Of a stretch of 64,000 nucleotides of DNA, positions 50,245 to 57,741 are shown in pieces. The stretch's first letter is position 1; every line of letters starts with the position of its first letter. The translations under genes were made by a program, and so were the position numbers. Origin of the DNA: Sphingobium wenxiniae (lineage in GTDB: Bacteria; Pseudomonadota; Alphaproteobacteria; Sphingomonadales; Sphingomonadaceae); the NCBI RefSeq assembly GCF_007830065.1, contig NZ_VLKK01000014.1, forward strand, positions 1-64,000, given 5' to 3'. The notes beneath the pieces are model-generated. The model was not told the origin of the DNA. It saw nothing but the letters and a program-made list of their open reading frames with translations, and ran no database searches.

Positions 50245-52028
50245 GCGCGGACCTCCGGCGGCAGATAAAGCCGCTCGCTCTCCATCTGCCGGCGCGCATC
50301 GGCGATGACGGCATCGGTGAAGGCCGGCACGATCTGGGCTGTGATGCGAGCATGGACGCGGCCGAACTTGGCTGCCCAATCGGTCGCGGGCAGGCTCAGC
50401 CGCTGCTCTTCGACGAATGCGAGGAAGGCGAGGATCGCGGGGAGCTTGCGCACGGTGATGACGGCGTTGGGACAATCAAGGCAGCCCCAGAAGGGCTGCG
50501 CGCAGGGTGATCCGGCCTCGGCGAAGGGACTGTTGTGGAAGCCAGCGCAGGCGGCGAGCCAGACATCCTGTTCGCCGTCGAGCAACGGACTCACGGTATC
50601 GGGCGGCATCAGCGGCGCGGCCTGATCGGGCGCTTTGCGCAACGCCTGCTCGGCGGTGGGCGGGAGCACGGTCGGCATCGCGGCGGCGACCGCTGCGCGG
50701 AAGGCGTCGGCGACGGCCGTCTCGTGCAGGGGCCGGAGCGACGGCAGATCGGCATAGTGGCGCGCCGCCACCTCGCGCGAGTGGCCGACCGCGAAGCGGG
50801 CCATATGCCCCTCGGTCTTGGTGTACCACAGCGCCTTGTGGGTCTTGCGGAGCCGGGAGAGCAGCAGGTGGAGCGGCTTGCCGTCGTCATCGACAATATC
50901 GTGCTGCGCTACCCAGGCATCGATCCGTTCCGTCGGGTGGCGGATACCTGCCCGCAGGCCGCCAGCGTTGTGATAAACCCAAAGACGATCGTCATTCAGA
51001 TGCTTGCGGGCAGTCGCCGTGACCTCGATCAGGCGACGAATAAGACCGCCAGGCGTGCCACCACCGCCGTCGCGGACGCACATGCTCTTGTGCTCGGCGC
51101 CGCGGGCGCGGCGCTTGAGATAGCGCAGCTCCACCGTGCCGGCATGGGGGTTGGTGAGACAATCCACGGTCAGCGTCTTCAGGCACTCGGGCTCGAGGCC
51201 GGTATCGAGCGTGAGCAGCACGAGCAGCGCCGGCAGATCGCGCGCGCGCAGGTGATGGCGGCCATGCAGGTCGTCGATGAGCGTGCTGATCGTCAATCCG
51301 CGCCGCATGCGCATGAAATAGAGGCTCTTCAGCGCGGGCTGGTCTGCGACGATAAAGCCTTGCCGCGCGATGATCGCTTCGACATCGGCGCGCGCCTTGG
51401 CGATGGCCGGGTCGCCCTCATCGGTCCGGTCGTCGGCGCCGATACGGCGGAACATCGCTTCGACATCGGCTCTCGCGGTGTCGCGCAACGCCCGGGCGAC
51501 GAAGGGGCTATAAGCATCGCGCGGGGTCGAGCGGCCCGCCGATGTGGCCAGCGTGTAGCGCAGCCGCTCATGCAGATCGGGCGCGATCCGATCGGGCCGG
51601 TCTACCTCGATCGCGCGCAATGTGTTGATGAGTTTGCCGACCGTGATGTGCCGGTGGATCGCGCCCATCCCGCGCTGTTCGAGCGCGGATGCGAACCCAT
51701 CGATATGGACTGCGCGCAGGTCGCTGACGCCGGTTACCTCCGGTGCACCATCGCCAAGCCAGGCGAAGAAGTGACGATAGACCTGCACATACTGCTTGAT
51801 GACGCTGGCCACACCGATGGGGCCGCCGAGCGCTGCTGATCGACGCAGTGCGCCGACGAAGGCGATAGCGAGCGGGCGAGGATCAAGCCCGGTCATATCG
51901 ATCAGGACCGTTCCGCCATGCCGCGCCTCGATGGTGAACTTGAGGCCGAGCACGGGATCGGGCTGCACGGGCTCCGGCGTGATCGGCGAGAAGGCAACGG
52001 GCCGGCCCTTGCGGGGACGCCCGCTCAT
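50241..52028 (-). CDS. Tyrosine-recombinase-like protein with altered active site (second of the trio)
   Basis: A 595-residue protein starting at the ATG at 52028, which overlaps the first recombinase's stop. The family's TGLR motif reads TGLEPECLKTL (about residue 265), so the first catalytic arginine seems lost; the HxLRH box reads LSRLRKTHKALW; H and Y remain in FAVGHSREVAARHYADL. The C-terminus has CAGFHNSPFAEAGSPC and CLDCPNAVIT, a zinc-binding-like pattern shared with its neighbour. It is more likely an architectural partner than a catalyst. Confidence 0.72.
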   Translation of the reverse strand: MSGRPRKGRPVAFSPITPEPVQPDPVLGLKFTIEARHGGTVLIDMTGLDPRPLAIAFVGALRRSAALGGPIGVASVIKQYVQVYRHFFAWLGDGAPEVTGVSDLRAVHIDGFASALEQRGMGAIHRHITVGKLINTLRAIEVDRPDRIAPDLHERLRYTLATSAGRSTPRDAYSPFVARALRDTARADVEAMFRRIGADDRTDEGDPAIAKARADVEAIIARQGFIVADQPALKSLYFMRMRRGLTISTLIDDLHGRHHLRARDLPALLVLLTLDTGLEPECLKTLTVDCLTNPHAGTVELRYLKRRARGAEHKSMCVRDGGGGTPGGLIRRLIEVTATARKHLNDDRLWVYHNAGGLRAGIRHPTERIDAWVAQHDIVDDDGKPLHLLLSRLRKTHKALWYTKTEGHMARFAVGHSREVAARHYADLPSLRPLHETAVADAFRAAVAAAMPTVLPPTAEQALRKAPDQAAPLMPPDTVSPLLDGEQDVWLAACAGFHNSPFAEAGSPCAQPFWGCLDCPNAVITVRKLPAILAFLAFVEEQRLSLPATDWAAKFGRVHARITAQIVPAFTDAVIADARRQMESERLYLPPEVRA

Positions 52029-53374
52029 ATGCCCTGCGGTCCCGGCAACAGCGCGAGCAGCTCCTCGACCGCCGCATCCACCGTATCGGAGCGGGTCGCG
52101 ATATGATCGAGATAGATATAGGTGGTGGTGAGGCTCGCGTGGCCGAGCAGGCGTTGCACCTGTTGCAGCGGGTCGCCAAGGATCAGCCGGTAACTCTCCA
52201 CCGGCCCCGCCGGCAATGCGGCTTCGCGCAGCCGCTGCTGGATCAGCAAGGCGAGCATATGGACCGCGAATGTGTGGCGAAGCTGGTGCGGGCTGATCGA
52301 CAGCGGGAAGCCGTTCTCCTCGCACCGGTTGCAGGCGCGGGTAAAGATCACCTCCCACGAGTTGGGCCGAACAGGCTGCCCGACCTCGGTCAGCCATAAC
52401 GCCGCCGGCTCGCGGGGCGGTCCATCCTCGTCGTACAGGATAAGGCGGCATCGTTCCTCCGGAGTGCAGACATCGCGCATGCGGTCGAGACCGGCGCGGG
52501 TGACAGGGATCGGTCGGTCGAAACTGGCCGCGCCATCGCGCGCGGCGAACTTGGCCACGCGCGCTGCGCGCTCGACGGCGACATAGGCGGCGATCTGACG
52601 AAGCAGCCGGCGTGGGACCAGAACGCTGCGTCCCCGGTCGCCCTTGGTGAGCGGCGGCGGGAGAGGCAGCCAAAGTTGTTGGGCATCTCCGTCCGCGCGG
52701 TCGATCGCCGCGAGCTCGGCGGTGAGCAGGCCCGACGCCTCTTCGAGGCGCAGGCCTGTGGTGACGAGAAGGTCAGCGAACAGCGCGTTGCGCAGCCCGT
52801 TCCGGTCGCGAGCGCCGGGGCGCTCGGTGCCGTCAGGGGTGAGCCCGCGCAGGCCGACCTCGCGGAAAATGCGGTAATCGTCCATCGTGACGAACCGAAC
52901 ATCCGATCGCCTGGCGACACGTTCATAGGCATCATTGCGCGCCGCGATCATGCCGCGACGGCCGCCTTGCGCCGGTCGCCACACGGCGCGGCGGCTGAAC
53001 GGCGCGTCGGTGATCAGCCCTTGCTGCTCGCCCCAACGGTAGAGACGATCGAGGCTGGCGACAGCGCGGTTCCAGCTTGCCGCCGTTATGCGGTGATCGG
53101 CCTCGTCGCGGCGTCGCTCACGATGATAGGCGTCGACATCGTCGCGGGTCGCAGCCCACACGGTCTTGCCGCAGGCATCGAGAAAACGAAGCCAGACTAC
53201 GACATCATAGGCATAGGCGCGAAGCGAGTGCCGCGAGCGGACGCCCGACAGCGGTAGGTCGAGAAAGAATCGATCCAGATCGGGATCATAGAGCGCGTCG
53301 CCGTGCAGGATCCGCGGCACATGCGCATCGAGGCCCTTGGCCTCGCGGCGCTCGCAAACAGTAATGATCGACAC
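52025..53374 (-). CDS. Tyrosine recombinase/integrase (first of the trio)
   Basis: A 449-residue phage-integrase-family protein with all active-site elements: R in TTGLRLEEASG (about residue 218), HxLRH in SPHQLRHTFAVHM (about residue 350), and H plus Y in LLGHASLTTTYIYLDH (about residues 400-415). An N-terminal SAM-like core-binding domain precedes them. It is probably the catalytic member of the trio. It overlaps the second gene by ATGA; all three are one operon on the - strand. Confidence 0.85.
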   Translation of the reverse strand: MSIITVCERREAKGLDAHVPRILHGDALYDPDLDRFFLDLPLSGVRSRHSLRAYAYDVVVWLRFLDACGKTVWAATRDDVDAYHRERRRDEADHRITAASWNRAVASLDRLYRWGEQQGLITDAPFSRRAVWRPAQGGRRGMIAARNDAYERVARRSDVRFVTMDDYRIFREVGLRGLTPDGTERPGARDRNGLRNALFADLLVTTGLRLEEASGLLTAELAAIDRADGDAQQLWLPLPPPLTKGDRGRSVLVPRRLLRQIAAYVAVERAARVAKFAARDGAASFDRPIPVTRAGLDRMRDVCTPEERCRLILYDEDGPPREPAALWLTEVGQPVRPNSWEVIFTRACNRCEENGFPLSISPHQLRHTFAVHMLALLIQQRLREAALPAGPVESYRLILGDPLQQVQRLLGHASLTTTYIYLDHIATRSDTVDAAVEELLALLPGPQGI

Positions 53375-53570
53375 CGGCGCGAAACCCTCCCCCCGGACCC
53401 CCCACCCGGAAGCTGACCTTCACACCGATGCGCGCTATGGCCCGGCAGCAATCAGGCTGGCCTCCGCCAGCTCTTGGGTCAGCGCTACGGCCAGCCTGAT
53501 TACTGCCTACCGTGGGCGTCCGTCGCCGACCTTACTGCAATGTTGCGGGCGGCGCAGACTGTCCAGATAA
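53375..53570. other. Right end of the trio element with a stem-loop
   Basis: Non-coding. It holds the perfect inverted repeat at 53450-53501 and the terminal TATC-NN-GACAGTC copy (complement of 53569-53557). It must also carry the promoter of the recombinase operon. Confidence 0.5.
53450..53501. repeat. 13-bp inverted repeat with 26-nt loop
   Basis: AATCAGGCTGGCC (53450-53462) and GGCCAGCCTGATT (53489-53501) are perfect complements. It lies 76 bp before the recombinase operon start and about 70 bp from the element end: an operator, a recombinase accessory site or a barrier to read-through. Confidence 0.65.
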
Positions 53571-53661
53571 GGCGACCAACTCCTCGAACGCATATGCCTG
53601 ATCGCCGAAGCGCTTCCCGAACGATCGGGCAAGCCGGGCTGGATGGCCTGTCCAGTGGCCG
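53571..53661 (-). pseudogene. ardC: ardC fragment, middle piece (part 2 of 3)
   Basis: 29 codons in the ardC frame reading HWTGHPARLARSFGKRFGDQ then AYAFEELVA. They supply exactly the stretch that should follow the HEAGH motif of the N-terminal piece and precede the E-M of the C-terminal piece. The left neighbour is the trio element, the right neighbour the RIT element. Confidence 0.85.
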
Positions 53662-53681
53662 TTATGCCGATATCGGCATAA
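53662..53681. repeat. 20-bp perfect palindrome at the RIT left end
   Basis: TTATGCCGATATCGGCATAA is its own reverse complement. Its half TTATGCCGA also occurs in the subterminal repeats at 53761-53769 (inverted) and 56944-56952, so it is probably a recombinase-binding arm. Confidence 0.7.
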
Positions 53682-53684
53682 GAT

Positions 53685-53715
53685 CCATAATGCCGTGATC
53701 CGGATTATGCCGCAT
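53685..53715 (+). repeat. RIT terminal inverted repeat, left
   Basis: 31 bp, perfectly complementary to 56999-57029. It starts CCATAATGCCGTGATCC and ends GGATTATGCCGCAT; internally CATAATGCCG and CGGATTATG form an imperfect dyad around TGATC, as in tyrosine-recombinase core sites. Confidence 0.9.
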
Positions 53716-53804
53716 CTGGTCGGCAGCGCGCGGTTGGCAGTATGATCGCGCCAATCCCATTCGGCATAATCTTCGTCGCTCCAACAACATGGAGCACGAC
53801 GATC

Positions 53805-55016
53805 ATGCCTGAATATTTGCAGACCAGCATCGAGCCTTATCTGGACTCGTTCGCCGAGAGTTTTGCGGCGGAGAACTACACGCCCGCCACGATCAATGCC
53901 TATCGATTGATCCTGCGGAAAGTGGGCCGCGTGATGGATGCTGAGGGTATCAGTCCTTCGGCGTTGACGCTCGATATGGCCGAGCAGGTGGGCCGCCAGG
54001 TGCCGCGCAAGCATGCGGGCACGGCATGGCCGTATAAGTTGGCCCGTCGCTTCGCGCAGCATCTGCTCGATATCGGCGTGACGCAGCCGGTGCCGTTGAC
54101 CGAGGTGCAGCAGGCGCGCGCGACACTGCTGGCGGACTTCGAGACCTATCTCGTCAAACAGCGCGGCCTCAGTCCGCGGAGCATCCCCCATACGATAGGC
54201 TTCGCGCGCCGCTTCCTCGACTATCGCTTCGGCGAGACGATCATCGATCCGGGCAGCCTGCGTCCCGCTGACGTGATCGGCTTCATGGAGCATGTGCTGA
54301 CCAGCGCCCGTCGCGACAAGACGGTCGCCACCCATGTCCGTATCTTCCTTCAATATCTGTTCGGCTGCGGGGCCACGGCGACCAATCTGGCGCTGAGCGT
54401 GCCGAAGACGGCGAAGGTCTGGGGAGCGCGACTGCCGCGCCACCTGTCGCCGGAAGGCGTCGAGGCGGTGCTGGCTTGCGTGCGCGACAATCCCCGACAT
54501 GGCGCGCGGGACTATGCGATGCTGCTGCTCATGGCCCGGCTTGGCCTGCGCGCGGCCGAGGTCATCGCGATCCAGCTCGATGATATCGACTGGCGCTCGG
54601 GCGAGCTTACGGTGCGTGGCAAGGGCCAACTGCACGACCGCGTGCCGATCACCGTGGAGGTCGGCGACGCGCTGAGCCGCTATCTTCGCGAGGAGCGAGG
54701 ACCGGCGGCTTGCCGCACGATGTTCGTCACCCATCGCGCGCCTCATCGCCCGTTCAAGGATGGGCAGATCGTCAACGCCATCCTCAAGGATGCCCTCAAG
54801 GCGACCGGCCAGAAGCCGGCGACGCCCTATGTGGGATCGCACCTTCTGCGTCATAGCCTTGCCACCCAGCTCGTGAATACGGGCGCGTCGCTCGACGAGG
54901 TGGGCGACGTGCTGCGGCACCGCTCCCGATCATCGACAATGATATATGCCCGGCTCGACATCGACGGACTGCGATCGGTCGCGCTGCCCTGGCCGGTGGC
55001 GGGAGGCGCGCAATGA
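53805..55016 (+). CDS. ritA: RIT tyrosine recombinase A
   Basis: A 403-residue integrase-family protein. Active-site elements: R in ARLGLRAAEVIAIQ (about residue 250), HLLRH in GSHLLRHSLATQL (about residue 347), and R/H plus Y in LRHRSRSSTMIYARLD (about residues 370-385). The N-terminal core-binding domain spans about residues 115-205. The ATG at 53805 is used because the frame upstream crosses the subterminal repeat. Overlaps ritB by ATGA. The three proteins act together in RIT elements. Confidence 0.85.
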   Translation: MPEYLQTSIEPYLDSFAESFAAENYTPATINAYRLILRKVGRVMDAEGISPSALTLDMAEQVGRQVPRKHAGTAWPYKLARRFAQHLLDIGVTQPVPLTEVQQARATLLADFETYLVKQRGLSPRSIPHTIGFARRFLDYRFGETIIDPGSLRPADVIGFMEHVLTSARRDKTVATHVRIFLQYLFGCGATATNLALSVPKTAKVWGARLPRHLSPEGVEAVLACVRDNPRHGARDYAMLLLMARLGLRAAEVIAIQLDDIDWRSGELTVRGKGQLHDRVPITVEVGDALSRYLREERGPAACRTMFVTHRAPHRPFKDGQIVNAILKDALKATGQKPATPYVGSHLLRHSLATQLVNTGASLDEVGDVLRHRSRSSTMIYARLDIDGLRSVALPWPVAGGAQ

Positions 55017-55954
55017 GCCTCGCCTCCCAGCTCGACCGCTATCTGAGCGTTCGCCGCAGCCTCGGCTACGACCTTGGCACCAGCGAGCGCATCTTGCGTC
55101 GCTTCACCCGGTTCGCCGACCACGAGGGCGCCGCCCATATCGATACGGCGCTGTTCCTGCGCTGGCACGCCACGCTGGCCGAAGCCTGCCCATCGACGCG
55201 AGCGGCGAGGCTCAGCATCGTGCGGCTGTTCGCGCAGTGGCTGAGCAGCTTCGATCCGGGGCACGAACCGCCGCCGCGCGGCCTCTTGCCGGGAGGCTTC
55301 CAGCGGTCGCGCCCGCATATCTACACCGATGCCGAGATCGGGTCGATCATCGCAGCGGCCGAGACGCTGCCATCGATCTACGGCCTGCGCGGGCTGACCT
55401 GCTCGACGTTGTTCGGGCTGATCGCGGTCACGGGCCTGAGGATCAACGAGGCGCTCGGGCTTGATCGTGATGACCTCGATACCGATCATGGCGTGCTGCG
55501 CGTCCGGCAAGGCAAGCTCGGCAAAGAGCGGTTGTTGCCGCTCGATCCGAGCGTCGTCGCGACGTTGATCGACTATCTTGCCGAACGCGACCGGCTGCTC
55601 GGCCATCCGGCCAAGCCGCTGTTCGTCACAGACAAGGGGACGAGGCTCACTGACTGCGCGGCCCGCTACAACTTCGCGCGGGCTTGCCAGCAGATCGGGC
55701 TTCGGACTCCACAGCCATACTGCAAGCATGGCCGGGGGCCGCGCATCCACGACCTTCGCCACACCTTCGCGGTGAAGACGATGATCGGTTGGTATCGCAC
55801 AGGCAAAGACCCGGCGCGCGAGATGATCCGGCTGACGACCTATCTGGGCCATAGCGATCCCTCCAACACATACTGGTATCTGGAAGCGGTCCCGGAACTG
55901 CTCGATCTGGCGATGGCGCGAGCAACGGCCGATGGCCGGGAGGCAGTCCAATGA
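55013..55954 (+). CDS. ritB: RIT tyrosine recombinase B
   Basis: A 313-residue tyrosine recombinase with R in VTGLRINEALGL (about residue 143), HDLRH in RIHDLRHTFAVKT (about residue 245) and H plus Y in YLGHSDPSNTYWYLEA (about residues 280-292). All catalytic residues seem present. Overlaps both neighbours by ATGA, so the three are produced in fixed ratio. Confidence 0.87.
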   Translation: MSLASQLDRYLSVRRSLGYDLGTSERILRRFTRFADHEGAAHIDTALFLRWHATLAEACPSTRAARLSIVRLFAQWLSSFDPGHEPPPRGLLPGGFQRSRPHIYTDAEIGSIIAAAETLPSIYGLRGLTCSTLFGLIAVTGLRINEALGLDRDDLDTDHGVLRVRQGKLGKERLLPLDPSVVATLIDYLAERDRLLGHPAKPLFVTDKGTRLTDCAARYNFARACQQIGLRTPQPYCKHGRGPRIHDLRHTFAVKTMIGWYRTGKDPAREMIRLTTYLGHSDPSNTYWYLEAVPELLDLAMARATADGREAVQ

Positions 55955-56943
55955 GCGCGGTTGCCTTGCCTGCGCTGATCCAGCGCTTCTTCACCGACCG
56001 GCTGTGCGTCCAGATGGAGGCGAGCCGTCATACGGTCGCAGGCTATCGCGACACGTTCCGGCTGTTGCTCCGGTATGCGAGCGCCCACCACGGCAAGCCG
56101 CCGGTCAGGCTCACGGTCGAGGATATCGACGCCGATCTGGTCGCCGACTTCCTCGTCCATACCGAGACGGCGCGTGGCAACAGCGCGCGCAGCCGCAACA
56201 CCCGGCTCGCCGCGATCCGCTCGTTCTTCCGCTACGTGGCGATGAGCGATCCGACCTGGCTGCTGCACTGCCAGCGCATCCTCGCGATGCCCAACAAACG
56301 CTATGTGAAGCGCACGGTGACGTTCCTCGACGCCGACGAGATCGCGGCGTTGCTGGCAGCGCCGGACCGCACGACATGGGCAGGGCGGCGCGATCATGCG
56401 CTGCTGCTGCTCGCGGTCCAGACGGGCCTTCGGGCATCCGAACTGGTTGGCCTCACGCGCGGGGATGTCGTGCTCGGAAGTGGCGCACACATCCGTTGCA
56501 TGGGCAAGGGCCGGAAGGAGCGCGCCACACCGCTTCGTCGCGAGACTGCCAAGCTGCTGGCGGCGTGGATCGGCAACGACAAGGACGAGAGCAGACCGCT
56601 ATTCCCGTCGATCCGGGGCGAACGGCTGAGCCGCGACGCACTCGAACATCTGGTCCGCAAGCACTGCCTCACGGCATCGCGCGCGTGTCCGAGCATCGGC
56701 GCCAAGCGGGTCACGCCGCATACGCTGCGCCACAGCACGGCGATGGACTTGCTTCACCACGGCGTCGATCCTGCGGTGATCGCGCTCTGGCTTGGTCACG
56801 AGAACGTCGAGACAACCCAGATCTACATCCACGCCGACATGCGGATGAAGGAGAAGGCGCTCGCTCGCGTCGCGGCTCCGCCCACCCCGTCAGGCCGGTT
56901 CCGGCCCGACGATCAACTCCTCGCGTTCTTGGAAGGGCTCTGA
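55951..56943 (+). CDS. ritC: RIT tyrosine recombinase C
   Basis: A 330-residue XerC/D-like recombinase with R in QTGLRASELVGL (about residue 170), HTLRH in TPHTLRHSTAMDL (about residue 255) and H plus Y in WLGHENVETTQIYIHAD (about residues 279-290). Its stop codon touches the subterminal repeat at 56942. The last gene of the RIT operon. Confidence 0.87.
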   Translation: MSAVALPALIQRFFTDRLCVQMEASRHTVAGYRDTFRLLLRYASAHHGKPPVRLTVEDIDADLVADFLVHTETARGNSARSRNTRLAAIRSFFRYVAMSDPTWLLHCQRILAMPNKRYVKRTVTFLDADEIAALLAAPDRTTWAGRRDHALLLLAVQTGLRASELVGLTRGDVVLGSGAHIRCMGKGRKERATPLRRETAKLLAAWIGNDKDESRPLFPSIRGERLSRDALEHLVRKHCLTASRACPSIGAKRVTPHTLRHSTAMDLLHHGVDPAVIALWLGHENVETTQIYIHADMRMKEKALARVAAPPTPSGRFRPDDQLLAFLEGL

Positions 56944-56998
56944 TTATGCCGAACAGACGCATGGCCGATGCCCGGAAATCCAGCTTCCAGCGGAACCC

Positions 56999-57029
56999 AT
57001 GCGGCATAATCCGGATCACGGCATTATGG
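56999..57029 (-). repeat. RIT terminal inverted repeat, right
   Basis: Perfect 31-bp complement of 53685-53715. It directly abuts the ardC N-terminal fragment; the last two bases overlap the GGCCG candidate target duplication (57028-57032). Confidence 0.9.
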
Positions 57030-57649
57030 CCGGCCTCATGCGCAATGGTGGCTGCCCAGGCGGCGCGCGTGTCGAATTGCTCGACCGGCGGCATGGTGAT
57101 GACGTCCGCGCGCAGATCATAATAAGCACGATCGCCGCCGCATCGCAGCCGCGCGGGCAGCCGATCGACGAAGCGCTCCGCCCGCGGACCGAGCCGGTCG
57201 CCCGGCGGGACGAGGGAGAGGGCTTCGGGATAGAAATCGCCCGGCAGTGTATCGATCTGATCGGCATTGAAGACCGCATAGGACCGCATGACCCGGCGCT
57301 GCTCATCGACGAGCTCACCCGGACGTTCGTAGGAATCGACCTTCTTCGAATAGGCTTTGTAGAAGATCGCAAATTGCGACTGCTCACCGGCACGGACCTG
57401 CCCGCCGAGGCTTTGTGCTTGCCGATAGGTCATCCAGTAGCGGGACCGATAGCCGCACTGCTCGGCGGCCAGCCATAGCCAAAAGGTGTTCATGCCGCGA
57501 TAGGGCTCGCCATTGGCGCGCAGCGGGCGCCCTTGCGCGGCGCATGATCGCCAGGGCCGTACCCAGGGACGCACACCGGCCTCGAGCCGGTCGATGATGG
57601 CGCGCGTGATGGTCTCGGCCGGCGAGGGCCGGCCCGATGATTGGGTCAT
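57028..57649 (-). pseudogene. ardC: ardC fragment, N-terminal piece (part 1 of 3)
   Basis: The first 207 codons of ArdC: the ssDNA-binding domain (AIIDRLEAGVRPWVRPWRSC; YWMTYRQAQSLGGQVRAGEQ) and the start of the metallopeptidase domain to AATIAHEAGH, where the RIT right repeat interrupts it. In the present state translation would continue into the element as NAVIRIMPHGFR and on through RIT sequence. The truncated product keeps the DNA-binding domain and two zinc histidines but lacks the third ligand. Confidence 0.88.
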
Positions 57650-57741
57650 GGTGGATACTCCGCGAAAGAGCGGCTGTCTCAGCGCCGCCGATGAAGGGCG
57701 GCGGGCGACACGAAAGCGCCGCCCGCCGTTAGGCGTTCGCC

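Larger units (their letters stand above)
46673..53570 (-). mobile_element. Tyrosine-recombinase-trio element carrying an intact ardC
   Basis: About 6.9 kb inserted in ardC. The ends are inferred from the point where the ArdC frame breaks on each side. Reading inward both begin TATC-NN-GACAGTC (46673-46685 on +; complement of 53569-53557), an imperfect inverted repeat. Inside are an intact ardC (47046-47912) and three overlapping recombinase genes (48082-53374). No long target duplication is visible; the host codons at the two junctions are GTGGCG and GTCGCC. Exact ends are uncertain by a few bases. Confidence 0.7.
53662..57027 (+). mobile_element. RIT (recombinase-in-trio) element
   Basis: About 3.4 kb with three overlapping tyrosine recombinase genes between perfect 31-bp inverted repeats (53685-53715 and 56999-57029). 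A subterminal 12-bp pair (53760-53771 and 56942-56953) lies about 45 bp inside each repeat. GGCCG at 53657-53661 and 57028-57032 looks like a 5-bp target duplication within the ardC gene. The left end has an extra 24 bp that includes a perfect 20-bp palindrome (53662-53681). This is the architecture described for RIT elements. Confidence 0.85.

Noticed and set aside
53532..54920. A 462-codon - strand open frame opposite ritA
   Set aside because: Most is antisense to ritA. Only its last part (53571-53657) is meaningful, as the middle piece of the split ardC.
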